This document shows, one piece after another, positions 32,790 through 41,430 of a stretch of DNA of 43,080 bases. The stretch's first letter is position 1. Each line of letters begins with the position of its first letter. The notes beneath the pieces are model-generated. The model worked only from the letters and a program-made list of their open reading frames with translations, had not been told where the DNA came from and searched no databases. The position numbers were made by a program, and so were the translations under genes. The DNA is from Syntrophorhabdaceae bacterium. Lineage in GTDB: Bacteria > Desulfobacterota > Syntrophorhabdia > Syntrophorhabdales > Syntrophorhabdaceae. The stretch lies in NCBI GenBank assembly GCA_028698615.1, contig JAQVWF010000020.1:1-43080 (forward strand), written 5' to 3'.

Positions 32790-33946
32790 AGATACTTTAC
32801 ATAGACCCCGTATTCGGGATAAGCGGCGACATGATGATCAGTGCCCTCGTCGATGCCGGTGTCCCCTTTGATGCGCTGAAAGAACTCGTCGGAAAGGTAT
32901 CGCCCGATGCGCCTTCGATGAAGCCGGTGCGGCTCACGCAAGGTGTCATAAGCGGCATTCACCTTGAGATAGGAGAGTCGGACAGGTATTACACCATATC
33001 CGAGATGGAAGAGGTCATAAGCGGCATCGACGCCGACAAAAGGGTGAGAGATGACGCCCTGGGCATGCTGTCCCTCATCGTGTCGGCGGAATCCAGGATA
33101 CACGGTGTTTCCCGCGATGAGCTTCACCTCCACGAACTATCACATATCGATACGATCATAGATCTTCTGTGCGTTGCATATGGTGTCAGGTTTCTCGGGC
33201 CGGATAAGGTTTTCTGCGGGCCCGTGCCCTGCGGCAGCGGCACCATCACCACTTCCCATGGCCCGATACCCAACCCGCCACCGGTGACATTGGGAATTCT
33301 TGGGGGCCGCCGTCTCGTCTTTTACGGAGAGACCCTCGAGTTGACCACCCCGACGGGGGCCGCTATCGTTGCCTATTACGCGGAGCCGCGGGGCAGCGCC
33401 CCCGCCTTCAGGACTATCCGAGAGGGGTATGGTGTCGGGACATACGAGTCTTCGCGGCCCGATGTCCTCAGGATCTTTGTTGGCGAAACGGATGAACCTG
33501 TCTATGACCAGGAGGTCGAGGTCATCGAGGCGGACCTTGACGACATGGAAATGGAATACATGGGCGCTGTAGCCGAAAGGCTCCGCGAGGCGGGCGCTCT
33601 TGACGTCCTCTTTTTTCCTGTCTTCATGAAAAAGGGAAGGATGGGCATGAGGCTCAGTGTCACGGTCGACCGGAGCGGACTGGAGAAGATCATCGATATG
33701 ATATTCGCCGAAACGACGACGTTCGGCATGCGTTTCCGCACCCACATGAGGCGCGTGTTGAGGCGGGAAGAGGCGAGCGTAGAGACCTCACTGGGGCACG
33801 TCCGCATAAAGAAAGGCTTCGATGGTTCCGGCAGCCTCATCAAAACACACATCGAGTTCGACGACGTCAGATCCATCGCCGACGCCAGGGGCATCCCTTA
33901 CCGCGAAGCGCTCGAAGCGATCAAGAAGGAAATAGAAAACGGGTAA
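32786..33946 (+). CDS. larC: LarC, nickel insertion protein for Ni-pincer cofactor
   Basis: A 386-residue LarC, continuous from the N-terminal MKILYIDPVFGISGDMMISALVDAG to the C-terminal nickel-handling part, with LHLHELSHIDTIIDLLC, GPVPCGSGTITTSHGPIPNPPP and TPTGAAIVAYYA. In Lactiplantibacillus LarC is made by ribosomal frameshifting from larC1/larC2; here it is a single frame. larE and larA are not in the window. It converges with DUF721 across 13 bp. Confidence 0.94.
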   Translation: MKILYIDPVFGISGDMMISALVDAGVPFDALKELVGKVSPDAPSMKPVRLTQGVISGIHLEIGESDRYYTISEMEEVISGIDADKRVRDDALGMLSLIVSAESRIHGVSRDELHLHELSHIDTIIDLLCVAYGVRFLGPDKVFCGPVPCGSGTITTSHGPIPNPPPVTLGILGGRRLVFYGETLELTTPTGAAIVAYYAEPRGSAPAFRTIREGYGVGTYESSRPDVLRIFVGETDEPVYDQEVEVIEADLDDMEMEYMGAVAERLREAGALDVLFFPVFMKKGRMGMRLSVTVDRSGLEKIIDMIFAETTTFGMRFRTHMRRVLRREEASVETSLGHVRIKKGFDGSGSLIKTHIEFDDVRSIADARGIPYREALEAIKKEIENG

Positions 33947-33959
33947 TGTAAAATCATTT

Positions 33960-34253
33960 CTAACCCGGATGTTTTAGAAAAAACCGTATATCCTTTACGC
34001 TGTCCTTTTGGATGATTTCCGCTATTCTGGCCTGAATGTCTATCTTCATATACCGTAGTTGAGTAAGCCACATGGGGTCGTCTACCTCGACATAGAGGAT
34101 GCCCCTGTCGATGCGCACCGGCTGGCAGTGAGAAGCCATCTTCTCACCGGCTATCCTGTCCCACATCGCAAAGAGCTTGATCGACTCGAGGTCGTTGATG
34201 CGATACCCTTTCAGGACCTTGGCAAGGGTCTTCTGCAGGGATATGAAGGCCAT
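33960..34253 (-). CDS. DUF721 family protein
   Basis: A 97-residue protein of the DUF721 (DciA-like) group: LAKVLKGYRINDLESIKLFAMWDRIAGEKMASHCQPVRIDRGILYVEVDDPMWLTQLRYMK. The KH-like N-part is shared with DciA, the helicase loader of bacteria lacking DnaC, but this short version lacks a long C-terminal tail. It directly follows metG (stop and start abut). Confidence 0.85.
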   Translation of the reverse strand: MAFISLQKTLAKVLKGYRINDLESIKLFAMWDRIAGEKMASHCQPVRIDRGILYVEVDDPMWLTQLRYMKIDIQARIAEIIQKDSVKDIRFFLKHPG

Positions 34254-35783
34254 TTACGTTTCTTCTATGCGGGGGAAGATGGGCGGTATCTTGTCGATAG
34301 GACCGATGTCCGAAGGGGTATAGAACCGCATCTCCTCTTCGAGATCGCTTGACTCGATCTGCCCTCCGATGCCCAGGGCCTTCCAGATAAGCTGGGATTT
34401 GCGGGGCATGAAGGGATAAAGCAGGACCGCCGCGATCCGTATGCCGTTCCAGAGATTGAACATGACCGTCTTGACGCGGACGTCGTTTTCCTTCGCCAGT
34501 TTCCACGGCGCCTCGGAGTCTATGTACTTGTTGAGGATGGATATGATCTCGAATACACTGTGGAGGGCCTTGTGGAAGGCGAAGGCCTCCATTTCCTTTT
34601 GATACTCCGCTATGAGTCTCATTGCCGCGGCTTCGACGTGATCGTCCATGCCGGCTTTCCGCTCCGGTCTCTCTATCGTTCCCTTGAGGAATTTGCCGAT
34701 CATCGTTACGGTGCGGCTCGTCAGGTTGCCAAAATCGTTTGCCAGATCGCCGTTGATGCGGTGAACGATGGCATGTTTCGAAAAATCGCCGTCGAGTCCG
34801 AAGGGGACTTCGCGGAAGAGAAAGAAGCGGAATTCATCGACGCCGTAGGCATTGACAACTTCATGAGGATCCACGACGTTGCCCAGGGACTTGGACATCT
34901 TCTGGCCCTCTATGGTCCACCATCCGTGAGCGAAGATGTGTCTTGGGGGTTCAAGGCCGTAGGACATGAGGAAACTGGGCCAGTAGACGGCGTGGAACCG
35001 GAGGATATCCTTGCCGATGAGGTGGGCATCACATGGCCAGAAGGATTTGAATGCCTCTTCGTCTTCAAGAAAGCCGACGCCCGTGAGATAATTGGTCAGC
35101 GCGTCGAACCAGACGTAGACGATATGATGGTCGTGTGAGGGAACCTTTATTCCCCAGTTGAAGCTTGTCCTGCTCACCGAGAGGTCGCGCAGGCCGCCCT
35201 TTACGAAGCTGGCCACCTCGTTATAGCGTACCTCGGGCATCACGAAATCGCGATGCTGTTCCATGTGGTCGAGCAGGGGCTGGGTGTATTTTGACAGACG
35301 AAAGAAATAGCTCTCTTCCTTGAGCTTCTCCGGTTTGCGCAGGCAGTCCGGGCAAAGGCCGTCCTTGAGCTGCATCTCCGTGTAATACCCCTCGCAGGGA
35401 ACGCAATACCAGTCTTCGTATTCGCCCAGATAGATGTCGTCTTTTTCCCGGACCTTCTCGAAGATGTGCTGAACCACCTTTTTGTGGCGCTCTTCCGTTG
35501 TTCTTATGAACCCCGTATTGGATATGTTGAGGACCTCCCAGAGGTCGGTGAAACGGTTGACCATGGAGTCGGCGTGTTCCTGCGGGTGGATGCCCGAGAG
35601 GGCTGCGGCTTTTTCCACTTTCTGCCCGTGCTCATCCGTTCCGGTCAAAAAGAAGACACGGTAGCCGCGGAGTCTCTTGTAGCGGGCCATGATGTCCGCC
35701 GCTATTGTCGTGTATGCATGTCCGATGTGAGGGACGTCGTTGATGTAATAGATGGGTGTCGTTATGTAGTATTTCTTATCCAT
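34254..35783 (-). CDS. metG: methionyl-tRNA synthetase
   Basis: A 509-residue class I synthetase. HIGH motif (PHIGHAYTTIAADI, about 19-23), zinc knuckle CVPC...CPDC around 128-147, KMSKSLGN near 297-304, then the helical anticodon-binding domain. There is no C-terminal tRNA-binding (EMAP-like) extension, so this is the short form. Downstream of ricT by 37 bp and directly coupled to DUF721. Confidence 0.96.
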   Translation of the reverse strand: MDKKYYITTPIYYINDVPHIGHAYTTIAADIMARYKRLRGYRVFFLTGTDEHGQKVEKAAALSGIHPQEHADSMVNRFTDLWEVLNISNTGFIRTTEERHKKVVQHIFEKVREKDDIYLGEYEDWYCVPCEGYYTEMQLKDGLCPDCLRKPEKLKEESYFFRLSKYTQPLLDHMEQHRDFVMPEVRYNEVASFVKGGLRDLSVSRTSFNWGIKVPSHDHHIVYVWFDALTNYLTGVGFLEDEEAFKSFWPCDAHLIGKDILRFHAVYWPSFLMSYGLEPPRHIFAHGWWTIEGQKMSKSLGNVVDPHEVVNAYGVDEFRFFLFREVPFGLDGDFSKHAIVHRINGDLANDFGNLTSRTVTMIGKFLKGTIERPERKAGMDDHVEAAAMRLIAEYQKEMEAFAFHKALHSVFEIISILNKYIDSEAPWKLAKENDVRVKTVMFNLWNGIRIAAVLLYPFMPRKSQLIWKALGIGGQIESSDLEEEMRFYTPSDIGPIDKIPPIFPRIEET

Positions 35784-35818
35784 GATGGGATCTCCGAAGC
35801 CTCAAGCTCTTCTCGTCA

Positions 35819-35930
35819 GGTCATTGGTCGTTATCTTCTTGTTTGGTTATTGGGATCTGGTCATTGGTCGTTATCTTCCTGGTTGGGTTATTGGAATTTG
35901 GTGATTGGTTATTGTTCTTCCTTTGACCAT
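35819..35930. repeat. TTGGTCA-type heptamer array, partly coding (end of ricT)
   Basis: Two copies of a block starting GGTCATTGGTCGTTATCTT lie at about 35819 and 35859 (40-bp offset), followed by more GGTTATT and GGTGATT units. The array runs from the metG-ricT gap into ricT and supplies its stop codon and the last ~30 residues. Confidence 0.6.
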
Positions 35931-36903
35931 TGTTCTTCTTCGGCCCGCGGTGGTCGCCCGGGCCGGACTGCCTGTCCCTTGCCTGACCCCTGGAATTGTC
36001 ATGTTTCGGCTTGTTTTGTTCCGGTGGGCTTAACTGCCTCTCTCTTGACTGTCCCCTGTCGTTGTCGTTCTTCGGCTTGCTCCTGTCGGCGGGGCTTGTC
36101 GCCGGCTGATTGCCCTTCGGCTGTTCCGCTATGGAGACATCCTTGAGGGCCAGCGCTATCTCCTTGCCCTCATCGAGTTGAACGGAAAGGGTTGCGTTGA
36201 GGGCGTTGTGCTTCACGACCTTGCCATCACCCTGGGGCGTGGTGACGCGCTTACCTATTCTGGGAAAGTTCTTTTTCAAAGAGAGGTATGTCTCGTACTC
36301 ATAGGCGAGGCAGCACATGAGCCTTCCGCAGATGCCGGATATCTTTGAGGGGTTGAGCGCAAGGCCCTGTTCCTTCACCATCTTGATGGACACGATGGAG
36401 AAATTATTCAGGAACCTCCTGCAACATACGGTATTGCCGCAATTCCCCAGGCCGCCGACTATCTTCGCCTCGTCTCGTACGCCGACCTGCCTTAGCTCGA
36501 TCCTTATCTTGAATTCCTTCGCCAGTTCCTTGACGAGTTCCCGGAAATCAACCCTGTTCTCGGAGATGAAATAGAAAAGAAGTTTTGTGCCGCCAAAGAG
36601 ATACTCCGTGGAAAGAAGCTTCATGGGGAGGGCCATTTCGTCGATCTTCCTCTTGCAGAAGTCGAATGCGTACATTTCCTTTTCCTTCAACAGGAAGTGG
36701 TCCTCAACTTCCTGCTCTGTGGCCTTCCTGCCGATCTTGGCCAGATCCTCCCTGGCCGTGTCTACGGGCTCGGATATGACGGTGCCGAGGCAGGTTCCCT
36801 TGTCAAGTTCACTGATGACATAGTCGCCGATCTTTATATCGTCGACGGCCTCCAGTTCAACGACTCCGGTCAGCCTGTCGATATTGACGTAACAACTTTT
36901 CAT
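35821..36903 (-). CDS. ricT: PSP1-domain protein RicT/YaaT
   Basis: A 360-residue protein. Residues 1-260 are the PSP1 C-terminal domain family, with a Cys-rich core: GGLGNCGNTVCCRRFL and GICGRLMCCLAYEYETY, cysteines that in Bacillus RicT bind an Fe-S cluster in the RicAFT complex affecting mRNA maturation. Residues ~265-360 are a low-complexity tail rich in N, Q, K, P and R with repeated NKPKHDN-RGQ-RDRQ units, and its last part is encoded by a heptamer-type repeat. Between holB and metG, as in many Desulfobacterota and Firmicutes. Confidence 0.9.
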   Translation of the reverse strand: MKSCYVNIDRLTGVVELEAVDDIKIGDYVISELDKGTCLGTVISEPVDTAREDLAKIGRKATEQEVEDHFLLKEKEMYAFDFCKRKIDEMALPMKLLSTEYLFGGTKLLFYFISENRVDFRELVKELAKEFKIRIELRQVGVRDEAKIVGGLGNCGNTVCCRRFLNNFSIVSIKMVKEQGLALNPSKISGICGRLMCCLAYEYETYLSLKKNFPRIGKRVTTPQGDGKVVKHNALNATLSVQLDEGKEIALALKDVSIAEQPKGNQPATSPADRSKPKNDNDRGQSRERQLSPPEQNKPKHDNSRGQARDRQSGPGDHRGPKKNNGQRKNNNQSPNSNNPTRKITTNDQIPITKQEDNDQ

Positions 36904-36906
36904 TGC

Positions 36907-37866
36907 CTATTCCCTCGCAACGTGAATGAGAAGATTTTCGAACATCAGCCAGCGGTTAACATTATACCTCATTACGCGAACAGTTTCCTGTATTCTTTTC
37001 AGCGAGTCTTCTATCCATACGAGGTCGCCATGGGTCTCGTCGAGGATTTCCCCCAGGTCGGTGTTCGTGATGAAGGACATCTCGCCGGTGACCTTTCTTA
37101 CGAAGAGGTCCCTGAAGAAGGAAAGGAGGAACGTCAGGTACATGGAACTGCTTCTATCTGTCGTGGATGCCTTTTCTGCCAGCGATGAAGTGAGAACAAA
37201 ACCTTTCATTCTCCCCGAGAGCGCCTCTGCCATCCTGACCCTGAGAGAGAAGTTGCCCTCGTCGAGCCAGAACAGACCGTTGCCGATGCTGCCGAAAGAG
37301 ATGGAGGCCAGAAGTCGCGCCCGGTCGGGGTCGATGTGGGCCCGGTCAGAAAAGTAGAGTTCGAGCTGTCCCCGGGAGAGCGGCGAAAAGGCGACACGGG
37401 TGCACCGCGAGCGGATCGTCAGGGGAATCTCGCGCTCCGAGGAGGTGATGATGAAGAAGTGGTTGTAGGGCGGGGGTTCCTCCAGTGTTTTCAGAAGGGC
37501 GTTCGCCGCCTCCGTGGTCATCGTTTCCGCGTTATCGATGACAATGATCCGTCTGTCCTGCTCAAAGGGGCGTTCCGAGACCTCCTTTGTGATCATCCGG
37601 GAGTCGTCTATGCCTATGGAACCTTCATTCTGGATAAGGACAAGATCGGGGTGGACTCCCCGGTCGAGTTTCATGCAGGGGCGGCATTTTCCACAGCCCG
37701 TTCCGGCCTGGCAGAAAAGGCGCCCGGCAAACTCCATGGCCGTTCTTCTCTTGCCGATCCCTTCCTGGCCGCAGAACAGAAAGGCGTGGGGGATATTCCC
37801 GCTCTCTATAAGAGAGTTCAGAAAACGCTTTTGCCTCTCGTGGCCGATGATGTCTTCAAACGCCAT
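36907..37866 (-). CDS. holB: DNA polymerase III subunit delta'
   Basis: A 319-residue AAA+ clamp-loader protein: IIGHERQKRFLNSLIESGNIPHAFLFCGQEGIGKRRTAMEFA, a four-cysteine zinc module (CQAGTGCGKCRPC), NALLKTLEEPPPYNHFFIITSSEREIPLTIRSRCTRVAFSPLS. It overlaps tmk by 11 bp and is 3 bp from ricT. It loads the sliding clamp with other DnaX-complex subunits. Confidence 0.94.
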   Translation of the reverse strand: MAFEDIIGHERQKRFLNSLIESGNIPHAFLFCGQEGIGKRRTAMEFAGRLFCQAGTGCGKCRPCMKLDRGVHPDLVLIQNEGSIGIDDSRMITKEVSERPFEQDRRIIVIDNAETMTTEAANALLKTLEEPPPYNHFFIITSSEREIPLTIRSRCTRVAFSPLSRGQLELYFSDRAHIDPDRARLLASISFGSIGNGLFWLDEGNFSLRVRMAEALSGRMKGFVLTSSLAEKASTTDRSSSMYLTFLLSFFRDLFVRKVTGEMSFITNTDLGEILDETHGDLVWIEDSLKRIQETVRVMRYNVNRWLMFENLLIHVARE

Positions 37867-38476
37867 AGCTCTTCAGGACGTTGTTTGTCTTCTCTCTGAC
37901 GATCTCGTGGATTGCCTCCACCTTGAGCGAGCCGTCGACGACAAAAAACCTTTTGGGATCTTCCTTGGCGAGTTTCTCGTAAGCCTTTTTCACTCTCTGA
38001 TGGAAGGAGATGTCCTCCTCCTCTATTCTGTCCATTAGGGATGCCGCGGCCTTGCGTTTGAGCCCCCTTTCGGCGGTCACGTTCATGAGGATCGTAAGAT
38101 TGGGACGTATGCCTTTCGTTACGAGCCTGTTGAGGGTCTCGATCACCCCCAGGTCGATCTTCCGGCCGTATCCCTGGTAAGCGTACGTCGCATCGATGAA
38201 CCTGTCACAGAGGATAACCTTGCCGTCCTGGAGCGCCGGGAGGATGACCTCCTCGACATGCTGTGCCCTCATGGCCATGAAAACGAGAAGCTCCGACAGA
38301 GGATCGACATCCATGTTGTTCTTTAAAAGGACCTCCCGCAAGGCCTCGCCGAAGCCGGTACCGCCGGGCTCACGCGTCTTGACCACGGAATGGCCCTCCC
38401 CGGAGAGGTAATCGCTCAGGAGTTCGATCTGTGTTGTCTTGCCGCTTCCCTCGATGCCTTCAAAGGTGATTAACAT
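37856..38476 (-). CDS. tmk: thymidylate kinase
   Basis: A 206-residue dTMP kinase. P-loop FEGIEGSGKTTQIELL at 5-20, TREPGGTGFGE (about 37-47), DRFIDATYAYQGYGR (about 94-108) and a lid region with GLKRKAAASLMDRIE. ATG at 38476 begins the conserved LITFEGIEG; the upstream open frame is antisense shadow of efp. It overlaps holB. Confidence 0.95.
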   Translation of the reverse strand: MLITFEGIEGSGKTTQIELLSDYLSGEGHSVVKTREPGGTGFGEALREVLLKNNMDVDPLSELLVFMAMRAQHVEEVILPALQDGKVILCDRFIDATYAYQGYGRKIDLGVIETLNRLVTKGIRPNLTILMNVTAERGLKRKAAASLMDRIEEEDISFHQRVKKAYEKLAKEDPKRFFVVDGSLKVEAIHEIVREKTNNVLKSYGV

Positions 38477-38483
38477 GGGCCTC

Positions 38484-39050
38484 CTATTTTTGTGCGCGCT
38501 CGATGTATTGGCCCGTTCTTGTATCGACTTTGACCTTATCGCCCTCCTCGACAAAGAGGGGGACCTGCACGGTGTAGCCAGTTTCGAGGATGGCGGGTTT
38601 TGTGGCATTCTGGGCGGTATCGCCCTTGATGCCTGGTTCCGTCTGGGTAATGGTGAGAATGACGAAGTTCTGGATGTCGACGCCTATCGTCCTGCCTTTG
38701 TAGAAGAGGACCGTTATGACCATGCTTTCCTTGAGATAGTTCTTTGTGTCTCCGAGATTGTCCTCTTCAATGAAGATCTGATCGTATGTAGCCTCATCCA
38801 TGAAATGGTAGTTGACACCTTCCTTGTAGAGGAACTGCATCTGTTTCTCTTCCACATCGGGGACTTCCGCCTTGTCGCCTGACCTGAATGTCTTGTCGAG
38901 GACATTGCCCGTAATGAGGCTCTTCATTCGGGTCCTGACGAAGGCGCCGCCCTTGCCCGGCTTAACGTGCTGAAATTCGACAATGGTGAACGGTTCGTCA
39001 TCCTGGAGAATTCTGAGACCCTTCCTGAATTCTGTTGTGTCGACGATCAT
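38484..39050 (-). CDS. efp: translation elongation factor P
   Basis: A 188-residue EF-P, three beta-barrels: KGLRILQDDEPFTIVEFQHVKPGKGGAFVRTRMKSL (with the loop Lys that is modified in many species), the middle domain, and the C-terminal GDKVKVDTRTGQYIERA. It relieves stalling at polyproline. This is pertinent because two proline-rich (DPPDPP) peptides are encoded in the same window. AGGAGG precedes the ATG. No epmA/epmB is adjacent. Confidence 0.96.
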   Translation of the reverse strand: MIVDTTEFRKGLRILQDDEPFTIVEFQHVKPGKGGAFVRTRMKSLITGNVLDKTFRSGDKAEVPDVEEKQMQFLYKEGVNYHFMDEATYDQIFIEEDNLGDTKNYLKESMVITVLFYKGRTIGVDIQNFVILTITQTEPGIKGDTAQNATKPAILETGYTVQVPLFVEEGDKVKVDTRTGQYIERAQK

Positions 39051-39086
39051 ATATTTCCTCCTGCGATCTTCCGCCTGTGTGCGTAT

Positions 39087-40157
39087 TTACATCTTTATCA
39101 TGTCTTTTCTGATGTGAGTAAGAACCTGCGGTCTATCTTTTGTTATTAGTACCATATCTTCAAGTCTGACGCCACCGATATTCGGCAGATATATGCCGGG
39201 CTCGATGGTAATGACCATGTTCTCTTCCAGTATCGCCGCAGCCGCGCTGTTGATGCTCGGGGCCTCGTGAACGGCGATTCCCACACCGTGGCCGACGCCG
39301 TGGCGAAAGAGATCGCCGTAGCCGTGCTCTTCGATGTAGCCCCTTACGATGCTGTCGAGGTGTCTTACGGCCATGCCTGCCGTGGCTTTTTCGATGCCCA
39401 GTTTGCGTGCGTCATTGACAATTGTGTAGATCTCGGAAAGCTTGTCCGGTGTGTCTCCGAGACACACGGTGACCGTCTCGTCGCTGCAGTATCCGTCCAC
39501 GGCGGCGCCGTAGTCTATAATGACCGTTTCGCCCTCCCTGAGCCTCTTGTCGCCGGGCTGTGCATGCGGCAGAGCGCCCCGCGGACCGGAGGCAACAATG
39601 GTCTCGAAGGAGGGGCCCTGCGCCCCGTGTCTGCGCATGGCATGGTCAAGCTCATCGGCTATTTCCTTTTCCGTTCTTCCAGGCGTCACGAGTTCGAGGA
39701 TGTCCTTAAAAGCATTCGTTGCCGCCGCGATGGCTTCCATGATGGCGGTGATCTCCTCCGGCTCCTTGTTCCTTCGTATCTCCTCGATGGCATTGCTCAT
39801 GGGGACGAGACTGATGCCGACAAGGCTCTCAGCCCAGGTTCTGTAAACGTTGTACGGGACATGCGCGCCATCGAAGCCCAGTTTTGAAACCTTGTATTTC
39901 GTGCAGAGCTCGTGGATGGCGTCACGCTTCGGTTTTATCTCTTCTATGTGGATGTCGCGCACAATCTCTCTGGCGTGCGTGATATAACGAAAATCGACAA
40001 CGAGCACGACATCGCCCCGGGTGACAAAAAGACTTCCCTCGGAGCCCCTGAAGCCCGTCAGGTAAAAAATGTTGTCCATGCCCTTGAGGACACAGCCGTC
40101 GAGCCCCGTCTCACTGAGGAGACCCTGTACCTGTTCTATCCGTGATTGGCGTGTCAT
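39087..40157 (-). CDS. pepP: Xaa-Pro aminopeptidase (M24 family)
   Basis: A 356-residue creatinase/aminopeptidase-fold metalloprotease. N-terminal creatinase-like domain, then the M24 domain with metal ligands Asp in IIDYGAAVDGY, Asp in CSDETVTVCLG, His in HGVGHGVGI, Glu in ITIEPGIY and Glu in VRLEDMVLI. It removes N-terminal residues before proline. The start is taken at the second ATG (40157), which overlaps the stop of the TPR gene; the first (40163) is equivalent. It precedes efp by 36 bp. Confidence 0.94.
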   Translation of the reverse strand: MTRQSRIEQVQGLLSETGLDGCVLKGMDNIFYLTGFRGSEGSLFVTRGDVVLVVDFRYITHAREIVRDIHIEEIKPKRDAIHELCTKYKVSKLGFDGAHVPYNVYRTWAESLVGISLVPMSNAIEEIRRNKEPEEITAIMEAIAAATNAFKDILELVTPGRTEKEIADELDHAMRRHGAQGPSFETIVASGPRGALPHAQPGDKRLREGETVIIDYGAAVDGYCSDETVTVCLGDTPDKLSEIYTIVNDARKLGIEKATAGMAVRHLDSIVRGYIEEHGYGDLFRHGVGHGVGIAVHEAPSINSAAAAILEENMVITIEPGIYLPNIGGVRLEDMVLITKDRPQVLTHIRKDMIKM

Positions 40158-40372
40158 TACCATATTTTCGTTTTCAGGACGCTGCGCAATATCCCGGGTT
40201 TTTTATGACCGGCCTTCCATTCCTTCTTGAGGCTGGCAAGGCGTTTCTTATACACCTCGTTGTGCGGTTCTGTTCTTACCAGTTCGGCATAGATCTCGAT
40301 GGACCTTTCGATGTGTCCCTGATCCAAATAGATGTCCGCCAACGTGACGGATGCGATAACCGGTTTGTCCAT
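40157..40372 (-). CDS. small TPR-like protein
   Basis: A 71-residue protein containing one TPR-type helical pair (ASVTLADIYLDQGHIERSIEIYAELVRTEPHNEVYKKRLASLKKEW) and a basic C-terminus. ATG at 40372 (MDKPVIAS) is chosen: an earlier start would add a hydrophobic segment that lies in promoter DNA. Its stop overlaps the pepP start. Such small TPR proteins upstream of pepP may serve as protein-binding adaptors; the partner is not known. Confidence 0.75.
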   Translation of the reverse strand: MDKPVIASVTLADIYLDQGHIERSIEIYAELVRTEPHNEVYKKRLASLKKEWKAGHKKPGILRSVLKTKIW

Positions 40373-40380
40373 AAGCCATA

Positions 40381-40409
40381 AATATATGAATATATTGGAC
40401 AAAAAGCAA
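40381..40409 (-). promoter_or_regulatory. promoter of the TPR-pepP-efp unit
   Basis: On the minus strand TTGCTT (40409-40404), 17 bp, TATATT (40386-40381). Only 8 bp separate the -10 from the ATG at 40372, implying a leaderless transcript that could run into pepP and efp. Confidence 0.4.
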
Positions 40410-40427
40410 GGAAATAAAGACATGTCG

Positions 40428-40463
40428 CAGGTTTCATGTTCCAGGTTTCATGTTGGAAACGCC
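40428..40463. repeat. heptamer run downstream of yqeC
   Basis: On the minus strand ACATGAA, ACCTGGA, ACATGAA and ACCTGCG units keep 7-bp phase between the yqeC stop and the TPR promoter. The type is the same as at 4854, 12801 and 24819, in opposite orientation. Confidence 0.55.
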
Positions 40464-41201
40464 TTAAGACCTGAGCGGCTGGAGGAGCTTCGTACTGTAA
40501 TAGATCCCGCGCTTTGTTGCGCTGATGACGCCGCCCGTGATGCCCGTCTGCTCCATTATCTTCTCCATGAGGACGGAGGCGAGGTGGCGGGGGCGGCAGG
40601 TGTCGTACTGGTTGAGGACTATGGTGCGGTCGAGGCCGGCGGTGTTCTTGAGAAGTGCGTCTTCACGAAAGAGGCGGAGAAAGATATCGGGATATAGCAG
40701 TCGCGGCGGTTCGGTCCCTGTGGCGCGCTTGAAGAGTTCGTGGCGGAAGACCACGTTCTGGAAGGGCTGGAAAAGGGCGTCGAGGCCGGCTACTATGAAA
40801 ACCTTTTCCGAGAAAGAGGGAATGACGGGCTCGTATTCCGCGGGGTACTTAAGGGGATGGCCTTTTGCGCCGTCTGCTTCGATGAGCACGACATCGAACT
40901 CGTTGCCGAGGGATTCAACCTCTTCGAAGGAGAGGGCTGTCAGTTTGCCCTTTTCGAGGGTCTTGCCGATATGCATGAAGGGCGTGCGGCACTCTGTCTT
41001 CGCCCGGTCGTCAAAAAGCTCGAAAGGCTCCACGGCGAATATCTTTGTCGTCGTGGTGACGGCGACGGACCTTTTTACCGCAAGGCATGAACGGGCGAGG
41101 CTCTCAATGAGGCTTGTTTTTCCGCCTCCCCCGACGAAAGAGGCGAACTTTATGCCCCCGACGAGCCTCCCGGGGTCATTCGTCCTTTGAATATGCCACA
41201 T
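40464..41201 (-). CDS. yqeC: YqeC family selenium cofactor biosynthesis protein
   Basis: A 245-residue P-loop protein: FASFVGGGGKTSLIESLARS near the N-terminus, VAVTTTTKIFAV, FDVVLIEADGAKGHPLKYPAEYEPVIP and FIVAGLDALFQP. YqeC genes occur with selenium-dependent molybdenum hydroxylases (xanthine dehydrogenase, purine hydroxylase types). No hydroxylase lies here, so it is an orphan accessory gene. It overlaps the DUF2007 gene by 26 bp. Confidence 0.88.
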   Translation of the reverse strand: MWHIQRTNDPGRLVGGIKFASFVGGGGKTSLIESLARSCLAVKRSVAVTTTTKIFAVEPFELFDDRAKTECRTPFMHIGKTLEKGKLTALSFEEVESLGNEFDVVLIEADGAKGHPLKYPAEYEPVIPSFSEKVFIVAGLDALFQPFQNVVFRHELFKRATGTEPPRLLYPDIFLRLFREDALLKNTAGLDRTIVLNQYDTCRPRHLASVLMEKIMEQTGITGGVISATKRGIYYSTKLLQPLRS

Positions 41202-41430
41202 AGGGGAGGGTTCTGATGCGTTTTACCATCTCAAGGACGCGGTCCCTGTCGCGTTCTTCCACGTAGAGGGATGCGAAGCCTTTCTGGAGGATGAAAAGGC
41301 CGTCGTAGGCCGTGTCCCTGTGTTCCTTGATGGTGTATGGTATGTCCTCTCTATCGAGAGCGTCCTTGATCATGTCCATTTCAAAAATGCTCTCGATGGT
41401 ATGGACGTTTATCTCTCTACTTCGGTCCAT
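41176..41430 (-). CDS. DUF2007-type putative signal-transducing protein
   Basis: An 84-residue protein with the DUF2007-like pattern: VHTIESIFEMDMIKDALDREDIPYTIKEHRD followed by a beta strand, LFILQKGFASLYVEERDRDRVLEMVKRI. This GlnB-like small domain is of unknown role. The start MDRSREINVHTIE is chosen over an upstream ATG because the longer version is antisense-like composition. It overlaps both neighbours. Confidence 0.75.
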   Translation of the reverse strand: MDRSREINVHTIESIFEMDMIKDALDREDIPYTIKEHRDTAYDGLFILQKGFASLYVEERDRDRVLEMVKRIRTLPYVAYSKDE

